Shown here piece by piece: positions 13,275 through 24,180 of a stretch of DNA of 64,000 nucleotides (its first letter is position 1; each line of letters begins with the position of its first letter). Position numbers and translations under genes: made by a program. A model generated the notes under the pieces. That model saw only the letters and a program-made list of their open reading frames with translations. It made no database searches and was not told the DNA's origin. This stretch comes from Tenrec ecaudatus (Eukaryota; Chordata; Mammalia; Afrosoricida; Tenrecidae). Location: positions 112,327,677 through 112,391,676 of the forward strand of contig NC_134542.1 of NCBI RefSeq assembly GCF_050624435.1, written 5' to 3'.

Positions 13275-13790
13275 GTCCTGATGAAGTCCAGGGAGGTTCT
13301 GACTCATGGTGACTCTGTGTACAGCCGAAGGAAACACCGCCCGGTGCTGCACCAGCCTCACAATTGTTCTCACAGCCAAGCCCATTGGAGCAGCTGCTGC
13401 TGCTTTTTGGCTGCTCTTTCCCAGGGACTGATCTCTCCTGACAACTCGTGGAAAATGTATGAAATGAAGTCTCATTATCCTTGCATCTCGGAAGCATTCT
13501 GGCTGTACTGCTTCGAAGACAGATGCTTTTGGCAGCCCATAGTACTTTCAATCGTCCTCTCCAGCACCTGATCAAACGCTTTGTTTCTTCTTTGATCTTC
13601 CTTATTCAATGTTCAACTTTCACATGAAGAAGAGGTGACAATTTCATGGCTTGGGTCAGGCAGAGGTGAGAATTTCAGGACTTGGCTCAGGCATACCTTA
13701 GTCCTCAAAGTAGAAGTCTTGCTTTTCAATACATTAAACAAGTCTTGTGCAGCAAGTTTCCCCAGGGCAAACCTACTGCTCGGAATTTAA
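13275..13790 (-). mobile_element. RTE (BovB-like) fragment, antisense
   Basis: Shares with 12131-12430 the run 'ccagggactgat-tctcctgacaa' and continues through 'ttccttattcaatgttcaact', 'catggcttgggtcaggcaga' and 'taccttagtcctcaaagtag'. The last third contains a short internal duplication of the 'gaggtgacaatttcatggc' unit (about 13632-13690). Reading frames up to 126 codons here are shadows. Confidence 0.8.
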
Positions 13791-14985
13791 ACTCTAATAG
13801 AGTCGGAAAAAGCAGACAATCTGTCTAGGTGTCCAACTAGCAATCACAGGGACTCATTTGGAAAGATTTTCTTCTCCCTACCCCACCCCCTCTTCAATCC
13901 CTTACTTGAAATTTAAACTGGCATTTCAAGCAGATTAGAAGTTTGTGAGAAGAGGCTATTATGTACCTATACCTATCTGAAGCTTCTAGTTTATTGAACC
14001 CAGGTGCTTGGTTTGAAAGAAAGCTGGACGGAAACAGAGAGCAGAAGCCTGCCAGGCTGTCAGGAAGAGCTTTTCCCTAAAGGACTGGCTTGCAGATGGG
14101 AGCACAGCTGCTGGTGACACTGGCCACGCAGGGCTCCCAAGCAGAGAAAAATCCGGAATACTTGCCTTTCCATGCTGTTTTTTAGCTGAGGCTTTCCTTT
14201 GGCATACCACTAAAGAATCTTCTGACAGCCAAGCACCCTTGTTTAAAGTGTTTCAAACTCAACCGCTTCTAGAGTCAAACGCAATATCAACTAGGCACCT
14301 CCTTTTCCAGGGAAGGCAGAGTCAGTGCTTGGTAACCCGAGTGCTGTCTCTACCCTGGGACTTGTGGCGATTCAGGAAGGGTGATCACTACATCGCCCAG
14401 TGACTATGCTGTGGGCCAGGGCCAGGGTGCCTGCAGAAAATGAGTAGTCCCTGTCCTCAAGAGGAACATTTGAAAGGGTAAAGGAGAATATGGCCCCAAA
14501 TAACATGCAAACTAATGTGTCATTAACATCCTAAGGGAATAACTCAAGCATTGTAAGAGGAATGAATGGATGAATGGATCACAGCCAGGGCGGCTCAGGA
14601 AAAGATAAAGGCCAGGTGAGTACCATATGGGGCTCAGCTTCTCTCAGCAACCAGTAGCACCTGCTGTCAGTATTGTAGTTATCCTGGAGCACATGCTTGC
14701 ACTCAGGCAACTCACACTCACAGATTCGGGGTTATGGAAATATCAGGTCAGTAAGTTATACCATTTCCTTGAGTGCTTTGAGAAAAGCAAGTTCTTCTAT
14801 ATTTGCAGTTTCTCTGTAAATTTGTGATTGTTTCAAAGAAAAAAAATTTTAAAGACTAATATGTTTATATAAACATACAAAAAGAGCCATAGAAGGGTTA
14901 TTATTTGTGGTTCAGAATATTTTTGTAGTGACTTTTTTATACCTTGATAATATAGCCATGAGTGACTTATCTAACATGGATAGGA
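13791..14985. other. Unassigned stretch
   Basis: No recognised element. There is a (GAAT/GGAT)-like short repeat near 14560-14580 only. Confidence 0.3.
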
Positions 14986-15187
14986 AGAGAAATTAAAAAA
15001 ATCACTTATGTAGAAGGCATAATATACTTGTAAAAATAAGAAAAATCAACTGGAAAATTACTACAAGCAGTAAGAGAATTCAATAAAGTAGCAGAGTAGA
15101 AAATTAATATCCAGAAATCAATAGATCTCGTGTATACCAAAAACAAGGCAAGAAAGTTAATACAAAAGAGAAAAAGGCCCATTTCTT

Positions 15188-15480
15188 TTTTTTAATTAAA
15201 TCATTTTATTGGGTTTTTTTTTTTTACAAATCTTATGACAATGCATTATTCAGTTGTATTAACCACACGCATACATATGCTACCATCATTTTCAAAATAT
15301 TTTCTTTCTACTTGAGCCCTTGGTATTAGCTTCTTCCCCGCCCCCACACAACGAATCCTTGCTCAATTATATATTATTATTATTTTGTGTCTTACACTTC
15401 CCATTGTCTTACATTTCTGTTACTCATCCCCCTGGGTGGATGGGTGATATATCCAACCCTATGATGAGTCTAATTGAAAC
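15188..15480 (-). mobile_element. Afrotherian L1 3' end, antisense
   Basis: 'aaatcattttattggg' with a T-run, then 'cttatgacaatgcattattc' and 'ccccctgggtggatgg', the diverged antisense form of the 3' UTR seen at 17318 and 29307. Confidence 0.7.
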
Positions 15481-15537
15481 AACACAAATATATGAGTATG
15501 CAATCCCAAGGGGAGTTGGGGGGAGAGCCCTATAATG

Positions 15538-15700
15538 TACAGGGGGTTCAAAAAGGTTGTGGTTGTGGCTGCACGGTCTGTGCGTTATGTGCCAATGAAA
15601 CTATTTTTGCAACATCAAGAAAAGTTTTTTTTGAAGTTTTTGGAAATGGGATGAAAAGATAAAGGGATTTTCCCACAAACTTGTTGAAGTCCCTTGTTTA
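15538..15700. mobile_element. Mariner-type MITE
   Basis: About 160 bp with inverted ends 'caggggg-ttcaaaaagg-ttgtgg' and 'ccacaaacttgttgaag-tccc', bounded by TA. The core 'ggctgcacggtctgtgcg' is followed by an A-rich middle. It shares end structure with the element at 27549-27631. Confidence 0.65.
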
Positions 15701-16139
15701 AGTCTTATGTGAGACTAGCATTATAGACACAAGAAGATGTCTGTTTTCCCTAAATTATTTAGAAATGTAATATTACAAGTTCCAACAAGATAGTATTTTT
15801 TAATTACTCAAAAATGCTGGTCACAAAATTTAAATGGAAAAATAAACACAAAAACCAGTCAAGAAGATTGAGAAAGAGGAGCATGGAAAGGGATCTGGAA
15901 CTAATGGGTGTCAAAGCAGATTGTGCGTTCGTTACCTTTAAAACCAGGTGGTCTGAGGGCAAGAACGGACATTGTGACCAAGAGAACAAGACAAAGTGTC
16001 CAGAAACACAGCTTTCTAAAGGAGCCATCTGAAATGTGTGGGGACGCTCGGACACTTCTCTAAGCGATGTTGTAAAAATGAGATAGCAAGAGTGTGATAC
16101 TTAGATAAATTTATGTCAACTTGAAGATGTTTAAGAATG

Positions 16140-16955
16140 TAGGGGTTGAATCCAACCTGTCAGTCAGGTCACAGCCTCAGGGTGCCTTCTTGTGGGCGTG
16201 GCATCCTTGTAAGGAGGGCCCTGGGAACCTCCCAGTGTTAGTTCTGGTTGGCCAAAGAAACAAATCCAGGGGGACTCATATATGCAGAGGCAAGAGCTTT
16301 ATATCAAAGAGTAATTGTATATTAAGAAAACACCCCAGTCCAGTTCACATCAAGTCCACAAGTCCCATATTAGCCTATATGTCTGATAACTGGTCTATAA
16401 ATTCTTCAGATTCCCGCAACATATGCAATGATGCCAAATGCAGTGAGATCACAGGCCAGTGGGTGGAAAGTCTTGTGGATCCAGTAGAAGTGTAAGCATC
16501 TCAACGCTGGCATGGGTCTCCACGTGGCTCCTCCAGCTCTCCGAGTGTCTCAACAAGCAAGACAGGGAAAGCAGAGAGAACGTGTGTTCCTCCTCCAGGG
16601 AGGAAGAGATGAAGTTCCCAGAATCCTCGTGATCAGACCACGCCCACAAGGAGACACCTTCAGGCTGTTACCTGAGAGGCTGAACTCCACCCCTTCATTC
16701 TATTTATCAAGTTTACATGAAATTATGTAACTACCACACTCCCCCTCTGTCTGCCACTGACCCTGAGTGCTGTTACAGCCCTGCCTTATTTCCACCGATC
16801 TTGGATTCACACAGCTTTGCACCCACCAGCCTGTGATCTTCCTGCCTTCTGCATCATTGCATGTGACTGGGCTGCTACATTTCTTGATATAAAGCTCTTT
16901 TTTATACATATATGAGTGTCATTGGATTTTTTTTAATCACCTCAGTCTAACATAA
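16140..16955 (-). repeat. LTR-like repeat, outer copy (antisense), interrupted
   Basis: The two flanks, 16739-16955 and 16140-16235, read on the minus strand as one repeat. It starts near 16953 ('ttagactgaggtgat', 'tgacactcatatatg', 'gagctttatatcaag') and its 3' part is at 16235-16145 ('ccttcttgtgggcgtgg' in plus sense). The plus-strand copy of the same family at 16236-16738 splits it. Confidence 0.6.
16236..16738 (+). repeat. LTR-like repeat, inner copy (sense)
   Basis: Starts 'tgttagttctggttggccaa', includes 'gagctttatatcaaagagta', 'cacaagtcccatattagcct' and 'gccagtgggtggaaagtctt', and ends 'taactaccaca'. The TG...CA ends and about 500 bp fit a solo LTR. A sister copy is at 43031-43506. 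The family name is unknown to me. Confidence 0.6.
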
Positions 16956-17274
16956 TTAGAAAAAGATATATTGGTCTAACCTCACATTCTGAAGTCTGGG
17001 AAAGTCAATCAAATAATTAAATGCTGTAAAAAATATAAAAGAACAAGAATAAAACATGAGCAAAATTCTTTGCAATCTTGAAGCAAGAGTTTACAGTGAC
17101 TGAAAATCTAAAAGCTATTGAGGTTAAGATAGATACCCTGAATAAATTTGCCTCCATAAAAATGAAAATCTACATGTTAAAATAAAAAACAAAGTAAAAG
17201 GGAAAAAACACAGTAAGGTGAAATACAAGTGAGTGGAAGCAGTGTTTACATCTGCTATTAAATAACATAGTGTT

Positions 17275-18588
17275 GGAATTAGGTTAAGAATTAACACCTT
17301 ATCTTTGAATCTTTTTCTTTTCAAAATCATTTTATTGGGGGCTCATCCAACTCTTACCACAATCCATACATCAATTGTGTAAAGCACATTTGTACATTCA
17401 TTACCTTCATCATTCTCAAAACATTTGCTCTCCACTTAAGCCCCTGGCTCATTTTCCTCCCTCCCTCTATGCTCCCCCTCCCTCAAGAACACTTGATTTA
17501 TTATTTATAAATTATTATTTTGTCATATCTTGCTTTGTATGACGTCTCCCTTCACCCACTTTTTTGTTATCCATCCCCCAGGCAGGTTATATGTAGATCC
17601 TTGTAATCGGTTCCCCCTTTCTACCCCACCTTCCCTCCACCCTGTAGGTATGGTCACTCTCACCACTGGTCCTGAAAGAGTCATCTGTCTTGATTCCCTG
17701 CGTTTCCAGTTCCTGTCTGTACTAGTATACATGATCTGGTTTAGCCAGATTTGTAAGGTAGAATTGGGATTATGATAGTGGGGGAAGGATGAGGAAGCAT
17801 TTAGGAACTAGAGGAAAGTTGTCTGCTTCTTCATTGCTACCCTACATCCTGACTGGTTCGTCTCCTCCCCATGACCCTTCTATAAAGGGGTGTCCAGTTG
17901 CCTACAGATGGGGTTTGGGTCCACACTCCACACTCCCCCTCATTCACAGTGATATGATTTTCTGTTATTTGATGCCTGATACTTCATCCGTTCGACACCT
18001 CATGATCGCACAGGCTGGTGTGCTTCTTCCATGTGGGCTTTGTTGCTTCTCAGCTAGATGGCCACATGTTTACCTTCAAGTCGTTAAGACCCCAGATGCT
18101 GTATCTTTTGATAGCCGGGCACCATCAGCTTTCTTCACCACATTTGCTTATGCACCGATCGTCTTCAGCGTTGATCTCCTTTTTCACCCATTTAAAATTT
18201 GTTCTAGTTTTTAATATTTTCTACTTTCTGTTCAGTTGAGGTTTTCCTGTGTTTTACTTTATTATTGTTGTTGTTTTCTTTGTATTTTTTTTTGCAATAT
18301 GAAATCCAAGATAGGGAAATCTAGAGACCATAACTGGATTAATGGCTTCTTGGGGGTGTGATGTAAGAGGTTGGGTGGAAATCTGGAGACAAAAAGAACG
18401 AGTACAAGAAAGAAGAAAATGTTCTAAAATTAATTTGGGTGGTGATTGTACTTAATTATACTTAATTCTGAATACGATTGAACTACTTAATTGTATGATA
18501 TGTGAATTATATGCCTATATAATTGATAATTATATTTGTGCCCATATAATTCATAATTAACAATGAATAAAACTGTTCATTAAAAACA
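17275..18588 (+). mobile_element. L1 tail insertion with 11-bp target-site duplication
   Basis: AACATAGTGTT occurs at 17264-17274 and 18589-18599. The inserted DNA ends 'aataaaactgttcattaaaaaca', a typical L1 3' terminus ('aattgtatgatatgtgaatt' upstream). It carries a further antisense L1 3' UTR at 17318-18290. Confidence 0.75.
17318..18290 (-). mobile_element. Afrotherian L1 3' UTR, antisense
   Basis: 'aaatcattttattgggggctc', 'caattgtgtaaagcacattt', 'tgctctccacttaagcccct', then 'cttcttccatgtgggctttg' and 'cgggcaccatcagctttctt'. This is the same family as 29307-31500 and, in sense, 2400-3449 and 62085-62730. Confidence 0.85.
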
Positions 18589-18733
18589 AACATAGTGTTT
18601 TTCTCTTTAGTACATAAAGAACTCCTAGAAAACAACCAGAATAAAATTTACAACCTAACAGAAAGAGAAAAAAATAGATATTGCTATGAATTGAATTACC
18701 TATATCCTACAAATCTGCCTCCACACTCTCCAA

Positions 18734-18908
18734 ACTCACTAGCATCTAGTCAGTGCTGACTCATATCGACACCCTGTGAGTTTCTGAGCCTGTAACCGTT
18801 TACGGGAATAGACAGTCCAGTCTGTGTCCCCGGGAGCTGCTGGTGGTTCCCAACTACCAACCATTTGGATTACAGCCCATCTCATACGCAGTACACCAGC
18901 AAGGCTCC
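18734..18908 (-). repeat. AfroSINE
   Basis: Antisense 'cagtgctgactcatatcgac' ... 'gagctgctggtggttcccaa' ... 'acgcagtacaccagcaaggc'. Full length but diverged. Confidence 0.8.
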
Positions 18909-19640
18909 TGTTTTGTAAATTCTGTGGTTGGAATCCCCTTGGGGAATGGGTTCTCTTGGTTATCTTACTGAGGCAGGATCAGTGTAGAGTGTCTCTGGAG
19001 TCAATCTCTTTTGAGACAGGAAAAGAGATTCAACAAGTGAGCAAAGAGAGAAAAATGGGGTGAGATAGATGCCAAAACATAGGGAGATCTCCCAGGAGCC
19101 AGGACGCAGAAGCTGAAAAGACGGGAAGGACCTTCCTTCAGGGCCAACAAAGAGAAAGCCTGCAAAAATAAATTTTTGCATTTCTGTTAGGGCAGCACTA
19201 GATAACGAACACACAATTAAATACACTCTTGGGGGGTGGGCAGAAATAAAACTATTCCTTAAATAAGTGATAAGACACTAAACTGCCTTCAAAGTCATCT
19301 AGATACAAATTAAAACCACATGAGCATACTACACAACAAATGTTGCTGGTGAAGTTGTGGGGAAATGTCATTTCCATTTACTATTTGGTAGAAGCGCAAA
19401 TGGCCCTCTGGAAGCGATAGGACAGTAACTATCAAATTGAAACTACATCTATCATTTAATTATTCAATTCTATTTCTTAGAATTCCTGTAAATGATCCCT
19501 CTACACATATAGACAATGTCAATGTCATCCAGTACAACATTGCATATAATAATTTAACGATTCTAATCAGGAGGTCAGCTAAACTGAAAGGATTTCAAAA
19601 ATCAGTCCCAGCATCCTTTTCATTGAATCAACCCTAAGAA

Positions 19641-20640
19641 GTCCAATCATTGACCAGGAAGATGGGAGATCACTAAATTTCAATGTGGATTAGATACACT
19701 GATAAATACCAATAGACACAAGAGTAATACCTACAAGTCATGATTCTAGGGGCTTCCAAAGCATCGAAAAAGAAAGAAAGGAGGAAGAAAAAAGTTGGCG
19801 AGGAATGAAATGCTGCCTGATTGGAACACACAAACAGGCAGATGTCTGATCCAGGCAGAAGGAATATAAACCATGTGAGGAACATTTAATTTACAGATTA
19901 GCAAAACGCTACAGTTTCATCTGTTTGCTATTCTGGCTTTTCATTCTTATAGCTTCTAGCTCAGAAAGTTGGTTAAACATGCTTTTTGGGGGGAGTCAAG
20001 AAGCTAGAGGGTAGGCCTTCTTATTAAACAGACAGACTGTTACAGTCACAATAAAGAAGATGAACGTCAAATGGAAAATAATGATATCTTCCCTCAACTG
20101 ATCTGATCTTGTTCGCCCACTCTTTCCTTATAATGGTATTTAAAGTCATTTTTCTCCCAAGGAAATGCCAAAGGACTTGCTCTTAGAAAATATGAGACTG
20201 ATAACAGCAAACCTCTGAGTAAAGACAATCACAGGAAAATGCAAATACAGAATGATCACTGCCCCTTAAATGGGAGCAGATTCTATTCTCCGTCTGTTGA
20301 GCTGGCTTACTCTTTAAAATTTCATGAAGTTAAAAAAACAAAAGAAGAAAACGTTATTAGAGTGGAAACCTCCTTCAATGACTTTCAATTCTCAATATGC
20401 AATTAATGACAAGATCACAGAAGTGTCACTCCCTGCTTCTCACCTGGAGTCGGACTCCTAGTGCTCCTAGAGACCCCTAAGGGATCTGTAAATGTTTAAG
20501 GAGGCAGACTGCCTCGTCTTTCCCCCCCATTGCAGGCCATGGTTGGAAACCTCTGATCGTTGCCTTGGCAGCTCAATGCTTAGCTCACCACATCCCCACA
20601 GACTAGCCCCTGGAAAAAGACATTCTGCTTCGTACTATCG
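19641..20640. other. Unassigned stretch
   Basis: No named element or gene. Short A-rich and purine-rich runs (for example 19760-19795). Confidence 0.3.
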
Positions 20641-20644
20641 AGTG

Positions 20645-20760
20645 CCAGAGACAAAGGAGACTTTTAATGAGATGGAGTCACACAGTGGTCGCAACAATGG
20701 GCCCAAACAATTGTACAGGACCGGCCATGTTTCATGCTGTTGTCCACAGGCTCTTTTTGA
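20645..20760 (+). mobile_element. RTE 3' terminal fragment
   Basis: The segment 'gatggagtcacacagtggtc' ... 'acaatgggcccaaacaattg' ... 'ctgttgtccac' is the same segment as at 27215-27385 and 63100-63365. Confidence 0.65.
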
Positions 20761-20869
20761 GTTGGACTGGATTTCAGAGTGCCTAAAAGCAGCAGACGAG
20801 TGGAAAGAGTTCTTAATAGGAGTGCAATCGAAATATCCACATGGTCAAGATTTCCTTTATAACTGAAGC

Positions 20870-23430
20870 TACCAAGTGGACCTATTTTCATTGCAGAAAT
20901 AATTGAAACCCAATTTATGCTTTGTAAGTCATTAATAAGATTTCTAAATCTATTTTCCATTACAGAGAGAGAATTATAGTAAGTGTTTATACGGAAGGCT
21001 TCAATTGTTCATGAAAAAATTCCATTATCTTTTCATTCCATCTTTTCCTGAACATTTGGAAGGGCCTTTTTAGATGGAGCAATAGCTGAGAGAATATCAC
21101 AAATTTTTCTTTTGGTATCTCAAGGCTGTGTCCTGACGGCCCCGTACTGCTGGGAGGAAACAGGGAGGTTTGAGAGGCTTCGTGCTCATTTACAAGAGAA
21201 AGTCATTAAGCACAAGGACACCCAAAGGCTTTGGCCAACATCTGCTCTAGGATACCGCTGATCCATTATAGAGAATGAAGAGTCTGATCGCTAGGCTCTA
21301 AAAGCACAAAGGTCATTTCTGAGAGTAGTTGCGCCTGTGGAATGATTCATTTGCGTTTGCTGATTAACCAGTTATGTGAGAAATGGACTTCTGGCTTTTC
21401 CTAGAAACACAACATGATCTCACTGACAGGGGCTGTTGTCAGGTTCTGAGAGACTTGACGTTTATACAATTTAGGGAGATGGCACTTTAGGAAATGAGAA
21501 CTAAATGATTGAAATAAACTTTGTTGAAAAAGTGAATATTAAAAGTGAATATTCAGAACGATAAATTATAATTAAAACAATTTTTAAAAAGCTGGCAGAT
21601 TCCCAGAATCATAAAATACAGCACAATGTTTTTTGCATTTATTGTTTGCCCAACACACACTATACTTGCCCTTTCCCTATAATATTTTGGCTGAATAATG
21701 CTTTGGGTATTTCCTTGTACTGGTGGTAATTTCAGAAAATAATATTCTCTGAAGACAGAAACAGAATGCAGCCAAAACATGGCTGGTATATTTCATGTTA
21801 GAGTATTAACAGTTTAAAAAAATAAAACGTTTTTAGCTCCCTAATCCATTATTGGTAATGAAACGCAATATGTAAAGGGGAATGAAACATAATTGCGCAC
21901 CCAGGTGTACCACTGCCTATAGTATGGCTATAGGTTTTGCAGCTTACTTACGCAGGGATTTTGATGAATTTCACACAGATTCCATCAAAAAAGAAAACAG
22001 TTCATGCATTAATATTTTTATGTATTTGATAATTATTGAGTAGCTTTACAGGATAGAATGCCCATTATGTATAGGTATTGAGAATTGAATTTACTTCTTG
22101 AAATTTTACATATCTAGTGGTTAGAAGAATTATATACAGGCTGTTTAGCTCCATATATACTTTAAATATTGTTTCTCTGTCAATACTCATTTACTTCAAT
22201 GGCAGGTGCAGAACATCTTCATATCATGATACAACACCTGGGCCTGCATCTTTTTCACATGTTATCAAGGAACTGGCAATGGTGGGCAGTAAGGATATTC
22301 CTTGAAGGAATATTCTTTGCCAGAAGAGCTACCAAATGGCTTACCCATTCATTAAACGTTTCTTTGAGTCCCTTATATATTCCTTGTAAAATTCAAACTA
22401 AACTTATTTCCATCTTAGTTTCCTTAGTTACCACCCCCTAAAGATTGCAAATTGCTATTAAAGTGTCTTATTTTGCGAAGATTATGGATATGCCATAATA
22501 TTGCCAGGATCTCTCCCAAGGTCTTGGAATGCACTCACTAATGAATGTGAGTGGTCTTGAAATTTCAACTTCATGATGTTACCAACTTCATTATGTTTGC
22601 ATAAATTATGTTTGCATATCAACCACATCAGCTTTTATGGAAATACAGGATCCGCACACCCCTTCACATTATAGCCATCAGTCGATTTATGGCTTTAGAT
22701 TCTAATTTGTGTACATCAACTGCTTATAGTTCATTTCCAACCTCACCGTGTCACTGTTCTTACCATTACAAGCCAGCCTTACCTTTTTCCCATTTGTCTT
22801 ACTATTTCTTACCTTGGAAAACTCAAACTGACTGCTATTTGCCTCAAATAAGGGTGAAAATTCATAAGTAAACTTCAAGTTGCTTTTAATTAATTAATTA
22901 ATAAACAATTCATCTAAACTAGTGTTAAGAAATTATGTTTAGTTTACTTAAACAATGATAAGTAGTTGATGGTGGTGTTGGGTAGCTGAAAGCTACTCTA
23001 CTCTGAGAGCCCTGTAAGCATCAGACGTCACACTTACATCCACTCTTACTGAGTCCTCACTACATTCCTAATAGACGTAGAAACATGTTTAAGGATGAGG
23101 CAATAAACTACATCTGCCCATGACTGCACGGTCCGTAAGTACCGAAACTTTGATTGCACCGACACTGACTGCAGTTTTCTCAGTTTCCTAAATGTATGCT
23201 GAGACCAGGAAAACATGTGTCGGGGCACCCAACTCTTAATCACATGGCTTGGAATGAGTGCCTCCTCAATGCCCATGAGGACCTCTTCCTCACTGCTGTG
23301 CAGTTTACGACATCCTTCCTCTGAGCCCCAAGTACATCTATCTGTCTCATTAAGTCAGAAAACTATGCAAGGAGCAGAGATCTATTTTGCATACCTATTA
23401 GATTTGGGCACAGTATAAAGTCCAAGAAAA
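20870..23430. other. 2.5 kb without recognised repeats or genes
   Basis: No element that I can name. 20870-21550 is moderate in GC with intact-looking unique text. 22440-22930 includes a (TTAA)n-like run near 22890. Confidence 0.3.
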
Positions 23431-24180
23431 GTTTATAAAGTCTAACTAGTGCCCCTCGGATTGGAAGATAGTCTAAATACCAATGGGGAGAGCCACCTCC
23501 TTAAGCCGAGATTACTTCCATGACATGGAGTGAAATGCAAAAGTCGGTAACAAACAAGGATCTGTAAATGTGGAAACACGGCCTTGGGAATAAAAATGAT
23601 GCAGGAAATCTCATGGCAGAAGTTTGCAAGACCAGCGGCTCTTTCACTGAAAACACTCTCTACCCCCGCAACCACATAAACAGCGACTATACAAGTGGGT
23701 CTCGCCTGAATGAAAACAAAAATGTAATGCATTACAACCATGGAAAGAACATAGAGCCGCTCAATATCACCCGTCATAATACGATTAGGAATCAGCCGCA
23801 GGATCATCAATAGCTCACCTGAAAGGTGAAACAATGTTGAAGCGGAAGAAAATGAAAGTAAATCCATGAGAGCTAAAAATGCAACTTTGAGCATACTCCA
23901 CCTGAATTTGGAGGCGGTTTCCAGGAGTTGTGAGATGACACCAAAGAACAGCATTCATAAAGCAAGCAAGTCATTGAAGAAAAAAAGGAACAAAGATCAA
24001 AATGACTTTCAAGAGATGGAAACTTGCTCTTAATCATAGAGCAGTTAAACGAATTAAAGGACTGACGAAGTAAACCAAAAAACGAAACAAAACAAACCCT
24101 GCAAGATTTCTAAAATAAGCGCGAGAAGACTAAGGATTCTAATGAAATGTGCAAAGACCTGGGTTAGAACACTAAGAAAC
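23430..24180 (+). mobile_element. RTE-clade (BovB-like) LINE, 5' part
   Basis: Sense fragment from the endonuclease end towards the reverse transcriptase of an RTE/BovB-like LINE. Recognisable text includes 'gtttgcaagaccagcggctc', 'ggatcatcaatagctcacct', 'cacctgaatttggaggcggt' and 'gaaatgtgcaaagacctggg'. It contains stops and frameshifts. The L1 at 24180-26125 interrupts it, and the same element resumes at 26126. Confidence 0.8.

Larger units (their letters stand above)
14990..19640 (+). mobile_element. Old L1 LINE ORF2, broken up by later insertions
   Basis: Sense ORF2 pieces occur in the right order: 15000-15180 ('gcagtaagagaattcaataa', 'gtagcagagtagaaaattaa'), 15787-15900 ('aaatttaaatggaaaaataa'), 16960-17274, 18589-18690 ('acataaagaactcctagaaa') and 19270-19640 ('caacaaatgttgctggtgaa', 'atttggtagaagcgcaaatgg'). 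Between them sit an L1 3' UTR, a mariner MITE, LTR-like repeats, an L1 tail and an AfroSINE. Confidence 0.75.

Noticed and set aside
13107-13575. Overlapping 122- and 126-codon frames on the minus strand and a 96-codon frame on the plus strand
   Set aside because: Mostly antisense or sense RTE repeat sequence. Frames conflict and no family is recognised.
23442-23954. 170-codon open frame on the minus strand
   Set aside because: It is the antisense of an RTE/BovB-like LINE on the plus strand. No recognised protein.
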